This document shows, in pieces, positions 1 to 9,672 of a DNA stretch of 64,000 bases. Position 1 is the stretch's first letter. Each line of letters begins with the position of its first letter. The position numbers and the translations under genes were made by a program. The DNA is from CAYLPJ01 sp964385465 (GTDB lineage: Bacteria > Planctomycetota > Phycisphaerae > SM23-33): the NCBI GenBank assembly GCA_964385465.1, contig CAYLPJ010000017.1, positions 1-64,000 of the forward strand, in the 5' to 3' direction. Under the pieces are notes generated by a model. That model was not told the origin of the DNA. It worked only from the letters and a program-made list of their open reading frames with translations, and did no database searches.

Positions 1-1546
1 CGGCCTCGGCGACGGTGGCCTGGAGCTCGCGCATCTCGCCGTACTGGATGCGGGCGGCGCGCTCCCAGTCGCCCTCACGCTGGGCCTGCTCCAGCTCGGT
101 CTGCTTGGTCTCGAGGGCCTCCTTGAGCTCCTTGATCCGCGTCAGCGAGCCGTGCTCGTTCTCCCAGCGAGCCTGGAGCTCGTCGTAGCTCGACTGCATC
201 TCCGCCAACTGCTTTTCCAACGTCTCCAGGCGCTGGCGGCTGGCGTCGTCCGTCTCCTTCCGCAGCGCCTCCCGCTCGATCTGGAGCTGCATGATCCGAC
301 GCCGCAGTTCGTCCATCTCCGCCGGCATCGAGTCGTTCTCGATCCGCAGCCGGCTGGCGGCCTCGTCGATCAGGTCGATCGCCTTGTCCGGCAGGAAGCG
401 GTCGCTGATGTAGCGGTGGCTCATCACGGCCGCCGAGACCAGCGCGGCGTCCTGAATGCGGACGCCGTGATGGGCGTCGTAGCGGGGCTTGAGCCCGCGG
501 AGGATGGCGACGGTATCCTCGACGGTGGGCTCGTCGACGAGGATCGGCTGGAAGCGCCGCTCCAGGGCGGCGTCCTTCTCGACATTCTGGCGGTACTCGT
601 CCAGCGTCGTCGCGCCGATGCACCGCAGCTCGCCCCGGGCCAGCGCCGGCTTGATGAGGTTGCCGGCCGAGATCGCGCCCTCGGCCGCGCCGGCGCCGAC
701 GACGGTGTGCAGCTCGTCGATGAACAGGATGATCCGCCCGTCGGACTCGGTAACGTCCTTGAGCACGGCCTTGAGACGGTCCTCGAACTCGCCGCGGAAC
801 TTCGCCCCGGCCAGCAGGGCGCCCATGTCCAGCGCGACGACGGTCTTGCCTTCGAGCACGCTGGGGATGTCGCCGTTGACGATCCGCTGGGCGAGCCCCT
901 CGACGATGGCGGTCTTGCCCACGCCGGGCGAGCCGATCAGCACGGGGTTGTTCTTGGTCCGCCGGCTGAGCACCTGCATGCAGCGGCGGATCTCCTCGTC
1001 GCGCCCGATGACCGGGTCCAGCTTGCCCTCGCGGGCCATGTCGCACAAGTCCCGCCCGTACCGCTGGAGGGCCTGGTACTTGTCCTCGGGGCTGGCGTCG
1101 GTGACCCGCTGGTTGCCCCGGAGCTCCTTCATGGCCTCGAGGATGCCGTCGCGGCCGGCCCCCAGGGCGGCCAGGACCTCCCGGGCGTCGGAAGGGACCT
1201 CGGCCAGGGCCAGCAGAAGGTGCTCGACGGAGATGTACTCGTCGGTGAGGTCCTTGGCCTCCTTGGCGGCGCGGACGATCACGCCGTTGAGGGCCTGGTC
1301 CATCGACATCCCGCCGCCGGTGGACTGGCTCGGCAGCCGCCCGAGTTCGGAGTCCACTACCGAGCCGATCCGCTGGGCGGGGATGCCGACCTTCTCCAGC
1401 AGCGGCCCGGCCAGGCCGCCGTCCTGCTTGAGCAACGCATCGAGAACGTGCAGGGGCGTGACCGCGGCGTGCCCGGCCTCCATGGCCGAGCTCTGCGCCG
1501 CCGCCAGCGCCTCCTGTGCTTTGACTGTCCATTGGTCCATACGCAT
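1..1546 (-). CDS. clpB: ATP-dependent chaperone ClpB, N-terminal part (cut by window edge)
   Basis: ClpB is a hexameric AAA+ disaggregase that threads aggregated proteins with DnaK/DnaJ/GrpE in the cytoplasm. About 515 residues are visible. They comprise the double Clp-N repeat (about 1-145), first AAA+ domain with Walker A GSPGVGKT (205-212), Walker B ending in FIDELH (about 275-280), and the start of the Glu/Arg/Gln-rich coiled-coil middle domain (from about 400) that separates ClpB from ClpA/ClpC. The second AAA+ domain lies beyond base 1. I chose the ATG at 1546 because GGGAGG sits about 8 bases upstream; an in-frame ATG at 1540 is the alternative. It is divergent from pyrC. I see no CIRCE element, so heat-shock control cannot be read from the sequence. 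Confidence 0.96.
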   Translation of the reverse strand, partial: MRMDQWTVKAQEALAAAQSSAMEAGHAAVTPLHVLDALLKQDGGLAGPLLEKVGIPAQRIGSVVDSELGRLPSQSTGGGMSMDQALNGVIVRAAKEAKDLTDEYISVEHLLLALAEVPSDAREVLAALGAGRDGILEAMKELRGNQRVTDASPEDKYQALQRYGRDLCDMAREGKLDPVIGRDEEIRRCMQVLSRRTKNNPVLIGSPGVGKTAIVEGLAQRIVNGDIPSVLEGKTVVALDMGALLAGAKFRGEFEDRLKAVLKDVTESDGRIILFIDELHTVVGAGAAEGAISAGNLIKPALARGELRCIGATTLDEYRQNVEKDAALERRFQPILVDEPTVEDTVAILRGLKPRYDAHHGVRIQDAALVSAAVMSHRYISDRFLPDKAIDLIDEAASRLRIENDSMPAEMDELRRRIMQLQIEREALRKETDDASRQRLETLEKQLAEMQSSYDELQARWENEHGSLTRIKELKEALETKQTELEQAQREGDWERAARIQYGEMRELQATVAEA

Positions 1547-1590
1547 CGTGTCTACCTCCCGTGGAGGAGTGTATGCAAACCGCGTGCCCG

Positions 1591-1620
1591 AACATAACTC
1601 TATTCATATATAACACTTGA
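1591..1620 (-). promoter_or_regulatory. AT-rich probable clpB promoter with 16-base direct repeat
   Basis: This is an AT-rich island in otherwise GC-rich DNA, 45-75 bases upstream of clpB. On the minus strand it carries AGTGTTA (1617-1611) and AGAGTTA (1601-1595), a direct repeat with 16-base spacing. A similar GTTA repeat with the same spacing lies upstream of the metal ABC transporter at 49576. Promoter function is inferred from composition and position only. Confidence 0.3.
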
Positions 1621-1796
1621 GATTCCGGATCTCTGCCGCGCGCTTGCCTCCGAGTCGGGAATCCGCCATTTCGGCAGGCGCCGAGACGCCGAGCGACGCC
1701 TTCGCCTGCGCGCCAACGCCCTTGACGCCGGGGCGTCCGACGCCAGAATGGTAGCCGGCACGTCCGGCGACCAGCTCGGCAAGGAACCCACCGGCC

Positions 1797-3068
1797 ATGA
1801 ACGACATCCTCATCACCAACGGCCGCGTGATCGATCCGGCCAACGGGATCGACGAGGTCACCGACCTCGCCATCTCTGACGGGACGATCGCGCGGGTGGG
1901 CAAAGGGCGCGGCAAGGCCCGGGAGACGATCGACGCGACGGGGCGGATCGTCTGCCCGGGGCTGATCGACGTGCACGTGCACTGTCGCGAGCCGGGGCAC
2001 GAGGAGGAGGAGACGATCGACACCGCGGCCGGCGCGGCGGTGGCCGGGGGGTTCACGACCGTCTGCGCCATGCCGAACACGCACCCCCCACTGGACGACG
2101 AGACGAAGATCAACTACGTCCTGGACCGCGCCGCCGAGGCCGACCTCGCCCGCGTCCTGCCCGTCGGCTGCATCACCAAGGGGCGGGAGGGCAAGGAACT
2201 CGCGGAGATGGGCCTGATGCTCGAGGCCGGGGCCGTGGCGTTCAGCGACGACGGCGACGGCGTGGCCTCGACGTCGGTGATGCAGCGCGCCCTCCAGTAC
2301 GCCGGCATGCTGGGTGCGCCGCTGCTGCAGCACTGCCAGGACGGCGACCTCGCCAACGGGCACATGAACTCCGGCGCCGTCGCCGTGCGGCTGGGGCTGG
2401 GGGGCATTCCCGCCTCCGGCGAGCAGATCATGCTCCGCCGCGACCTCGAGCTCGTCGCCCGCACCGGCGGGCGGTATCACGCCATGCACGTCTCCACGGC
2501 CGGGAGCGTCGAACTCATCCGCCAGGCGAAGGCCGACGGCCTGCCCGTCACCGCCGAGGCCACGCCGCACCACCTGCTGCTGACCGATGCGGCGTGCATG
2601 GGCTACGACCCCAACTACAAGATGAACCCGCCGCTACGGACGCTGGCGGACGTGGAGTCCCTTCGGGCGGGTGTGGCGGATGGGACGATCGACTGCCTGG
2701 CCAGCGACCACGCCCCCCACGCCGCCGAGGAGAAGGAGCTGGAGTTCTCGCTCGCCCCGTTCGGGATCATCTCGCTGGAATGCGCCCTGGGCCTGCACGT
2801 CAAGGCCCTGATCCGCACGAAGCTGATGGACTGGCCCGACCTCATCGCCCGGATGACCGTCGCCCCCGCGGCGCTGATCAACCGCCCCCTGGGCACGCTC
2901 GGCAAGGGCGCGCCCGCCGACGTGACGATCATCGACCCATCCAAGCGATGGACCGTGCGGGTGGACAAGTTCGCCTCCCGCAGCCGCAACTGCCCGTTCG
3001 ACGGCGTGCGGCTCGTCGGGCGCGCCATGCTGACCATCGTCGGCGGAAAGGTCGTCTTCCGCATCTGA
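1797..3068 (+). CDS. pyrC: Dihydroorotase (class I, PyrC)
   Basis: This enzyme cyclises N-carbamoyl-aspartate to dihydroorotate, the third step of pyrimidine synthesis, in the cytoplasm. The 423-aa length fits class I enzymes of the amidohydrolase superfamily. Visible metal and catalytic elements are DVHVHCREPG with H60 and H62, FSDDGDG around D151-D152, H179 in LLQHC, H231 in HAMHVST, and D304 in SDHAPH. The full set suggests an active enzyme, not an inactive PyrC' partner of aspartate transcarbamoylase. The ATG at 1797 has AAGGAA about 10 bases upstream. No other pyrimidine gene is adjacent; the next gene is a PilZ protein 89 bases downstream. Confidence 0.96.
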   Translation: MNDILITNGRVIDPANGIDEVTDLAISDGTIARVGKGRGKARETIDATGRIVCPGLIDVHVHCREPGHEEEETIDTAAGAAVAGGFTTVCAMPNTHPPLDDETKINYVLDRAAEADLARVLPVGCITKGREGKELAEMGLMLEAGAVAFSDDGDGVASTSVMQRALQYAGMLGAPLLQHCQDGDLANGHMNSGAVAVRLGLGGIPASGEQIMLRRDLELVARTGGRYHAMHVSTAGSVELIRQAKADGLPVTAEATPHHLLLTDAACMGYDPNYKMNPPLRTLADVESLRAGVADGTIDCLASDHAPHAAEEKELEFSLAPFGIISLECALGLHVKALIRTKLMDWPDLIARMTVAPAALINRPLGTLGKGAPADVTIIDPSKRWTVRVDKFASRSRNCPFDGVRLVGRAMLTIVGGKVVFRI

Positions 3069-3157
3069 CCCGGCCGGCAGCCCTGGCCGAATCCCGCATC
3101 CTGCGATAGAATAGATCGGGTAGACGCCTCGACTCGACCACCACGGGGAGACCTGAC

Positions 3158-3496
3158 ATGACCGCTGCCAGGGACGAACGGAGGCAACACAGACGTCACC
3201 CGCTGCCGTGCCCGGTATCGTTCCAGGCGCCGGGGGCCGGGGCGGAACTCCGCTCGAAGTCCCTGAACATCTCCGACGGCGGCCTGCTCGTGTCCGTGGG
3301 CGGCCACCAGCCCCCCCCGCCCGGTTCGCGGATGAACGTGCAGTTCTCCGTGCCCCGCACGACGCCGAACACGTACCTGCTGGAACGGTTCCGCGCCCCG
3401 GCGATCGTGGTTCGCCATGAAGGCGACCCTGGCGATGGCTCGGCCAGAGTGGCGGTGCGGTTCGAAACCCCGCTTCAGTTGGGACTCGATGTGTAA
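3158..3496 (+). CDS. PilZ-domain protein, probable c-di-GMP receptor
   Basis: This is a stand-alone 112-aa PilZ domain. PilZ domains bind cyclic di-GMP through an N-terminal RxxxR motif and a later (D/N)xSxxG motif. Here RRQHRRH (about residues 8-14) and NISDGG (about 37-42) supply both. No signal peptide or membrane segment is seen, so it is probably cytoplasmic. GGGGAG lies 7 bases before the ATG. The hybrid histidine kinase starts 128 bases downstream on the same strand, so the two could share signalling, but that is inference. The output pathway (motility, exopolysaccharide or other) cannot be told from the sequence. Confidence 0.85.
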   Translation: MTAARDERRQHRRHPLPCPVSFQAPGAGAELRSKSLNISDGGLLVSVGGHQPPPPGSRMNVQFSVPRTTPNTYLLERFRAPAIVVRHEGDPGDGSARVAVRFETPLQLGLDV

Positions 3497-3624
3497 ACCG
3501 CCGGACCGGTCGTCGCCGGCCTCACTACTCAAGTCCGTTCATCTCGCGGTCGATACCCCCTCCAGTCGGGGCCACTCACGCCAGCCGGGCGCCGTACGCA
3601 CTGAGGCCCAGCCCGGAGGCCCGC

Positions 3625-6600
3625 ATGACTTCCTCATCCGACCGGGAGACGTCCCTCGGCGTCCGCATCTGGCAGGCGGTCAAGCCGGTCGCACTGGCGG
3701 CCGGGGCGGCCGTGGCGTTCATCGCCCTGCTCCGATACCACCACGTGCGGTTCATGGAGGAGCTGGTCAGCAACGTGCACCGCTACCAGCTCGAGGCGGC
3801 CCACAGCACCGCCGGGGCAATGGAGAAGGTGTTCAACGAGATCGTCCGCGGCCTGACGCCGCTGGGCACCCAACCGGAGCTGGCCGAGAAGGGCCCCCGG
3901 GCGCGTGAGATCCTCCGCAGCTACTGCCGCAGCCACGCCGACGTGCTGGACGAGATCATCCTGGCCGACGCCAACGGCACCGTCATCTTCCAGTATCCCG
4001 CCGAGCACCCCACCGAGCACGTTCACGATTGGGACGCCTTCGTCCGCGCCCGCGAGGCCGTCGCCAAAGGCGTCTGGCTGCCCGAGCCCCACAGCGACGA
4101 CGACCATCGAGTCCTCCACGTGGTCCTGCCCCTCCGCAAGGACGGGCGATTCGTCGGGGCGGTTTCCTGCGGGATCAGCCTGGTCAAGCTGCACGCCCGC
4201 TGCATCGCTCGACCCGAGGCGCGGCGGAGCATCCGTTGCCGGGTGGCCGACCCGTCCGGGGTGGTGCTCTACCGCAGCGACCCGTTCCGCCGCCCCCGCG
4301 CCGGCGAGCAGAGCTCCCTGCCCACCCCGGCCAACCGCGCCCGCACGTTGCACCCGAAGGTCCTCTGGAACGTCCGTCAGGGCGCCTCGGGCAACGCCGA
4401 GCTGCCGCGGGACCCCTCCGGCGAGGGCACCGAACTGGTCGCTTATACCCCCGTGCGGCTGGGCAACGCCCGGTATGCACTGGTCGTGGGCACGCCGAAG
4501 TCGACGATCGCCGTGCCCCTGGCCGCCCACGAACGGGTGACCTACGCCCTGATCGCCGCCTTGGCGGCGCTGTACTTCGCCACCGCCTACGTGTCCTACC
4601 GCAGCGAGCGGGCGCACCTGCGGCTGGAGCAGGAACGCCGCCAGACCGCCGAGGCCGCCAGCCGGGCCAAGAGCGAGTTCCTCGCCCGAATGAGCCACGA
4701 GATCCGCACGCCGATGAACGGCATCATGGGGATGACCGAGATCGTCCTGGACAGCGACCTGGACGCCGACCAGCGGCGGCATCTCGACCTGGTCAAGCAG
4801 TCGGCGGACTCGCTGCTGACGATCATCAACCACATCCTGGACCTCTCGCGGATCGAGGCCGGGCGGCTGGAGATCGTCCCCGAGGCCTTCAGCCTGCGGG
4901 GGTGTCTGGCCGACGCGGTCGAGCCGCTGCACGCGGCGGCGGAGTCCAAGGGCCTGGCGCTGCATTGCGAAGTCGCCCCCGAGACCCCTGACGAGCTCAT
5001 CGGCGATGCCGGGCGTGTCCGGCAGATCGTGATCAACCTGGTGGGCAACGCTCTGAAGTTCACCGGGAGCGGCGAGATCGCGGTGACGGCGGGACCGGAA
5101 ACCGACACCGAGAGCGGCCCCGACGCCGATCGGGTGGAGCTCCACTTCGCGGTGCGGGACACGGGCATCGGCATCCCGCCGGCCAAGCGGGCGACGATCT
5201 TCGAGCCCTTCGACCAGGGCGACCGGTACACGACGAGCAAGTACGGGGGCACCGGGCTGGGGCTGGCGATCTCGGCCCAACTGGTGGAGATGATGGGCGG
5301 GCGGATTCGGGTCGAGACCGAGCTGAACGTCGGCAGCACGTTTCACTTCGTCGTGCCCTTCCGGCGAGCCGAGGACCCCCTCATCGGCGGCCCGATGGCC
5401 AGTCCGGACACCGTTCACGGCCTGCGGGCCCTGGTCGCCGAGGCGGACATGCCCAATCCCGGCATGGTCGCCCAGGTCCTCGGCGGGCTGGGCATCGAGC
5501 ACACCTGGGTGCATACCGGGCAGGAGGCCGTAGCCGCCCTCCTGGCCGCCCGCCGTGAAGGCAGGCCGTTTTCGCTGGCAATCTTCGAGGCCGGCCTGCC
5601 GGATATGGCCGGGCTCGACCTCGCCCGCGCCGTCCGTGACGAGCAAGAGCTCGCCGACATCCTGCTGATCGCCCTGTGCGCCGCCGGCATCCGCGGAGAC
5701 GCCCGGCGCTGCCGCGAGCTCTCCGTCGCCGCCTATCTCACCGAGCCCGTCGAAGCCGGGGTCCTGCGACAGGCAATTCTCGCGGCCTTCGGACGGGCAG
5801 CCGCCAACGCCGGACCCACCCTGACCAACCATCTGATCCGCGAGCAGTGCCCGGCCCTTCGGGTGCTGCTGGCCGAGGACAACCTCGTCAACCGCGAGCA
5901 CGCCACGCTGGCCCTGGCCAAGGCCGGGCACGAGGTCGTGGCGGTGACCGACGGGCGCGAGGCGGTCGAGGCCTTCGAGAACGGCCGATTCGACGTCGTG
6001 CTGATGGACATCCAGATGCCCGGGATGAACGGCCTGGACGCCACCGCAGAGATCCGTCGGCGGGAGCAGGCCACAGGCGAGCATATCCCCATCGTCGCCA
6101 TGACCGCCCACGCCATGAAGGAGGACCGCGAGACCTGCCTGGCCGCGGGAATGGATACCTACGTCTCCAAGCCCGTCCGCGCCCGTGACATGCTCTCGGC
6201 CGTGCACGGGATGGTCCGCACCCGGCCCGGCCGACGGCAGCAGGCCGAGACACCCGAGCCGCCCGGGGACGCCACCCCCGCCGTGCCGGAGCCGCTGGAC
6301 CTCCGCCGCGCGAGCGGGCATGTCGGCGGCTGCCCCGACAGCCTCCGCCGCGTCCTCGACGCCTTCGCCCGCAGCAGCCCCGAACTCCTCGACGAGCTCC
6401 GCGACGCCGCCGAGCGGTGCGACACCGCCGAGTTCCTTCGCCTCGCCCACAAGCTCAAGGGCTCCCTGGGCATGATCGCCGCCAGCGACATCGCCGACCT
6501 GGCCGTCGAGACCGAGTCGCTCGTCAAACAAGGCCGCTTCGAAGACGCCGTCGCCGCCTTTGACAAACTCGAGCCCCGGGCCCGCGCCGTCTGCGACGCG

Positions 6601-6648
6601 GCCGCCGCTCACGCACGCCAGGCAGGGCCTCAGACGGCAGAAACCTGA
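3625..6648 (+). CDS. Hybrid sensor histidine kinase (Cache-like sensor, HisKA, HATPase, two receivers, HPt)
   Basis: This is a membrane phosphorelay kinase of 1007 aa. Order: TM1 (about 20-37), extracytoplasmic Cache-like sensor (about 40-300), TM2 (about 306-323), short coiled linker, HisKA with phospho-acceptor H358 in SHEIRTPMNG, and HATPase_c with N-box around N471-N475, G1 DTGIGIP and G2 GGTGLGLAIS. It continues with receiver 1 (about 598-722), receiver 2 with D795 in LMDIQMPGMNG and K849, and C-terminal HPt with H942 in AHKLKGS. Receiver 1 looks inactive: the acceptor aspartate is Glu655, the conserved Lys is Glu707 and one acidic-pocket residue is Ala. No partner regulator is adjacent. 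GGAGG precedes the ATG. The signal sensed is unknown. Confidence 0.93.
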   Translation: MTSSSDRETSLGVRIWQAVKPVALAAGAAVAFIALLRYHHVRFMEELVSNVHRYQLEAAHSTAGAMEKVFNEIVRGLTPLGTQPELAEKGPRAREILRSYCRSHADVLDEIILADANGTVIFQYPAEHPTEHVHDWDAFVRAREAVAKGVWLPEPHSDDDHRVLHVVLPLRKDGRFVGAVSCGISLVKLHARCIARPEARRSIRCRVADPSGVVLYRSDPFRRPRAGEQSSLPTPANRARTLHPKVLWNVRQGASGNAELPRDPSGEGTELVAYTPVRLGNARYALVVGTPKSTIAVPLAAHERVTYALIAALAALYFATAYVSYRSERAHLRLEQERRQTAEAASRAKSEFLARMSHEIRTPMNGIMGMTEIVLDSDLDADQRRHLDLVKQSADSLLTIINHILDLSRIEAGRLEIVPEAFSLRGCLADAVEPLHAAAESKGLALHCEVAPETPDELIGDAGRVRQIVINLVGNALKFTGSGEIAVTAGPETDTESGPDADRVELHFAVRDTGIGIPPAKRATIFEPFDQGDRYTTSKYGGTGLGLAISAQLVEMMGGRIRVETELNVGSTFHFVVPFRRAEDPLIGGPMASPDTVHGLRALVAEADMPNPGMVAQVLGGLGIEHTWVHTGQEAVAALLAARREGRPFSLAIFEAGLPDMAGLDLARAVRDEQELADILLIALCAAGIRGDARRCRELSVAAYLTEPVEAGVLRQAILAAFGRAAANAGPTLTNHLIREQCPALRVLLAEDNLVNREHATLALAKAGHEVVAVTDGREAVEAFENGRFDVVLMDIQMPGMNGLDATAEIRRREQATGEHIPIVAMTAHAMKEDRETCLAAGMDTYVSKPVRARDMLSAVHGMVRTRPGRRQQAETPEPPGDATPAVPEPLDLRRASGHVGGCPDSLRRVLDAFARSSPELLDELRDAAERCDTAEFLRLAHKLKGSLGMIAASDIADLAVETESLVKQGRFEDAVAAFDKLEPRARAVCDAAAAHARQAGPQTAET

Positions 6649-6747
6649 CCTTGACACCCGGCGGGCACCGGCCCAATGGCCCGGCGGAGGGGATGCTCCT
6701 CGGGCGATCGGCCCTCGGCGGGCGAACCACGCGGCGTCCCGCGAGCA

Positions 6748-9486
6748 TCACTCGGCCGTCAGCACCACCGAAAGCGCGTCCTTGGGAAACGCCAGCGACA
6801 CGCTTTGGCCGTCGACTTCCAGCGGCAGGTCTCCGGCGGCCATGCCGGCCGCGTCGAGCCGAACCGCCTTGCGCAGGTGTCCGCCGGGCAGCGTGAGTCG
6901 GACCTTGGCGTCGAGGTTCCGCAGCGGCGGCCCACCGGGATCGACGATCCGCTTTCCTTTCAGCGTCGTGCCCTCGCTCTCGCGTTCGGCCTCGGCGACG
7001 GTCCAGCCGCTGGGCCGCGTCACCGTGCCGACCTGCACGAGCACCTTCTTGGATTCGGCGATCGGCCTGTCGTCCATGGCGACGACCATGACGGTGGCGT
7101 AGTCGTTCTCGGCAGCGACGGTGACGTCTCCGAGCGTGAAGGTCCCACCGGCGTCGGCGAGGAAGCCGGTCACGCCGCGAAGCTTGGGGGCGTTGACGGT
7201 GCACAGGCCGGTCTTGTAGTCCAAGGCGATCTGCCCGGTGACACTGCGAACGGTTCCCTTCTCACGGTCGATGCATTTCGACAGGTCCGCGACCTTGCTG
7301 TTGGCCTCGCTGCCGCCGAACTTCACGTGCACCGGGCCGACGAGAAAGGCCAGGCGGTCCACCTCCTGCTTGATCGGGGACTCGGGGGCGAAGTCGCCCT
7401 TGTCCCGGACAGGATCGAACTTGCCAGCCTCGGCGATGATCGGCACGCGACGCTGCCACATGCCCTCAAGGCTTCGCTCCTCGTAGACGACGGGCTCCTC
7501 GGCCGACTTGACATACCCGAGCCGGAACGCCAGGGCCGCCGCCGGCATCATGCCCGCCTGCTGGGGGTACGCGCCGTACCACTTCCGCAGCGAGTTCAGT
7601 CCACCGGCGCCCTTCCACCATGGCCAGACGGGGTTCGTCGTCCACGTCGCCTCCTGGTCGTAGCAGAACCAGTAGAAGCTGTCCACGCCGGTCAGGGACA
7701 GGTACGCCGCCGCCAGCAGGGGCGCCTCGGACTGGTACCGCCCCGGATGCACCCACGCGGTCTCGGTCACGATCATCGGCTGGCCCACCGGCTGCTTCAG
7801 CGCGCCGGGGAACGTCTCCGGGCGTTTGAGCACCGACTCGCTGCGGTAGAAATGCCCCGGGTCCACCCGGTAGCCGTTCAGCGGCCCGATGTGCGTCACG
7901 CCCGTGTACCGGTTGATGGCCGAGACCTCCCCTGGCGTGTAGGTCCAGCGCTCGACATCGTCCAGCAGCACCGGGTCGGCCGAACGCCAGTTCGTGGCGT
8001 TGAGCAACTGCTTGCAGCCGAGATCCTCGCGAAGGTACGCCATGGTCTGGGCGTAGAAGCCGTGCTGGAGGCGGGCGAGGAACTCCAACTGGTCGGCCAT
8101 GCGCTTCGCCTGCGCCGGGGCGGGCTTTGGGGCGCCGGCGGTGAACCGCCAGATGATCTCGATCCCCGCCTCGCCGGCGTCGAAGTCGTCCTTGGCGTGC
8201 CTGGCCCCGCCCCAGGCCGCCCGGGCCTTGGCCAGGGACCCGTAACGCTTCGTCAGCCACGCACCGAAGAGCTTCCGCAGCTTCCCGGCGTAGGGCTCCT
8301 GGATGCCCTGCATCGTGTAGAACAGCAGGCTGTCCTCGTTCTGCACCTGGACAATCGCCACGGCGGGGTCCTTGGCCAGCGGCACGCCGTCGGCGTAGGG
8401 GTTGGGGCGGGCATAGAGTTCCTTCGCCCAGGTGCGGTAGGCGGACTGCATGCCCTCGTCGAAGAACAGCAGGCCCCAGGGCATGGTGTCGCCCTGATAC
8501 GGCCCCTCGAGGCCCCAACTCGCCGGAGGGTTGACGTGCGCCCAGTACTGGCCGACCATCGTGTAGATGCCGACCGCCTTGGCCTCGGCGACGAACCGCA
8601 GGATGCCGTCGATCATCTTCTCGTTGACATCGGTGAGTTTGGCGCCGTCCTTCGTATCGCAGATCGTCACGTGAATGCGGGCCATGTTGACACCCAGCTT
8701 GGCCAGCCAGCGAACGTGCCGCTTCATTGCGTCCGGCTTGAGCTTCTCGCCGTTGGTGACCACGGACCAGAAGCGGATCGGCTTGCCGTCACCTCGGACG
8801 AAGCCCATGCCGTCTTCGGTCCTGCGGATGAAGCCGCTCTGCCCCGCCCGCTTCTCATTGAGGTACCGCAGGTCCAGCAGCGCCTTGTCGGAGAACGTGT
8901 CCTTCGGCGGGACGAACGCCCAGGTGCCCTCCACTTCGATACGCCGGGCCTCGGGCTGATCCCGGCCGGTGCCGACCGGCACGATGCCCTCGTCGGTGAG
9001 CATCATCACGTCGATCGCGCCGTGGTTCTCCGTCTTGCTGTGGGCGCGGAAACCGACCTCGAACGTACCCTTGTCCAGCTTCAGTTTGCCCAGCTTCACC
9101 CACGCGATGAACCGCAGGTCCGGCTTGTCGTCGGCGGCCACGTTCACCGGCTTGGCGCCGCGGAAGTCCACCTCCTGCCATTCCCCCTCCCCGATGCGCC
9201 ATGACAGGGCGCTCTTGACGGGGTTGGCCCGCAGCCAGAAATCGTAGGTCCCCGCCTTGGGGATCGCGATCCTGTACGTCGCCGTGCCGGGCCCCTTCTT
9301 GGTGAAATGGCTCATCCAGGCTCCGCCGCTGAGCAGCCCGGGCTTGACCTTGTCATACCACCACGGGTGGCGGGCCATGCTGTGCTTGGCGGGGTCCTCG
9401 CCTTCGTGCCAGATCGTCGCCGCCGGGGCGGCGGCCGCCGCGGCGAGCAGGGCCGCCAGCACCGTTGTGCGCATCGTGTGGAGCAT
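6748..9486 (-). CDS. Secreted clan-A-like glycoside hydrolase with N-terminal carbohydrate-binding-like domain
   Basis: This 912-aa protein has a signal peptide (about 1-23, MRTTVLAALL then an Ala-rich core ending near PAAT). A jelly-roll-like region (about 25-165) resembles a carbohydrate-binding module. A TIM-barrel-like region (about 185-700) has a candidate acid/base in QNEDS (E384) and nucleophile in VTETAW (E575). A beta-rich C-terminus ends in VVLTAE. The layout recalls beta-galactosidase or GH5/GH42-like enzymes, but I cannot fix the family. I chose the ATG at 9486 because AAGGA lies about 8 bases upstream; longer starts lack a ribosome site. It converges with the histidine kinase. 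A shorter paralog at 55390-57663 lacks the candidate nucleophile. Confidence 0.8.
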   Translation of the reverse strand: MLHTMRTTVLAALLAAAAAAPAATIWHEGEDPAKHSMARHPWWYDKVKPGLLSGGAWMSHFTKKGPGTATYRIAIPKAGTYDFWLRANPVKSALSWRIGEGEWQEVDFRGAKPVNVAADDKPDLRFIAWVKLGKLKLDKGTFEVGFRAHSKTENHGAIDVMMLTDEGIVPVGTGRDQPEARRIEVEGTWAFVPPKDTFSDKALLDLRYLNEKRAGQSGFIRRTEDGMGFVRGDGKPIRFWSVVTNGEKLKPDAMKRHVRWLAKLGVNMARIHVTICDTKDGAKLTDVNEKMIDGILRFVAEAKAVGIYTMVGQYWAHVNPPASWGLEGPYQGDTMPWGLLFFDEGMQSAYRTWAKELYARPNPYADGVPLAKDPAVAIVQVQNEDSLLFYTMQGIQEPYAGKLRKLFGAWLTKRYGSLAKARAAWGGARHAKDDFDAGEAGIEIIWRFTAGAPKPAPAQAKRMADQLEFLARLQHGFYAQTMAYLREDLGCKQLLNATNWRSADPVLLDDVERWTYTPGEVSAINRYTGVTHIGPLNGYRVDPGHFYRSESVLKRPETFPGALKQPVGQPMIVTETAWVHPGRYQSEAPLLAAAYLSLTGVDSFYWFCYDQEATWTTNPVWPWWKGAGGLNSLRKWYGAYPQQAGMMPAAALAFRLGYVKSAEEPVVYEERSLEGMWQRRVPIIAEAGKFDPVRDKGDFAPESPIKQEVDRLAFLVGPVHVKFGGSEANSKVADLSKCIDREKGTVRSVTGQIALDYKTGLCTVNAPKLRGVTGFLADAGGTFTLGDVTVAAENDYATVMVVAMDDRPIAESKKVLVQVGTVTRPSGWTVAEAERESEGTTLKGKRIVDPGGPPLRNLDAKVRLTLPGGHLRKAVRLDAAGMAAGDLPLEVDGQSVSLAFPKDALSVVLTAE

Positions 9487-9597
9487 GTCGGGGATCCTTT
9501 CCGGGCGGTCGGCGGCCGCCTGGGGGGCCGCCCTCGCCGTGACGAGGCCGTGACGAGGCCGTGAAGATGTCGGTCGCATCGCACGTCCGCGCGCGAA

Positions 9598-9627
9598 GCA
9601 GCCCGAAGGCGGTTGCCCTCGGGCTGC
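9598..9627 (-). terminator. GC-rich hairpin downstream of the RRM gene
   Basis: A 9-base perfect stem (9598-9606 with 9619-9627) encloses a 12-base loop, 46-75 bases after the RRM stop codon. There is no clear T-run on either strand, so it may be a weak terminator or an RNA 3'-end structure. Confidence 0.3.
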
Positions 9628-9672
9628 ATTCTTCACATGGGATATCCCGGGTCAAGGCCCGGGGGGTGGGGC

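Noticed and set aside
1547..1796. CIRCE or HrcA operator upstream of clpB
   Set aside because: No TTAGCACTC-N9-GAGTGCTAA-like inverted repeat is present; only a short AT-rich direct repeat and a near-palindrome at 1619-1633.
3634..6657. Open frame of about 1007 codons antisense to the histidine kinase, and other long antisense frames (for example 75-2573 minus, 18893-22327 plus, 33063-36743 plus)
   Set aside because: Very GC-rich coding DNA leaves stop-poor antisense frames. These translate to Gly/Arg/Val/Ala-rich low-complexity protein without motifs, while the opposite strand has clear families.
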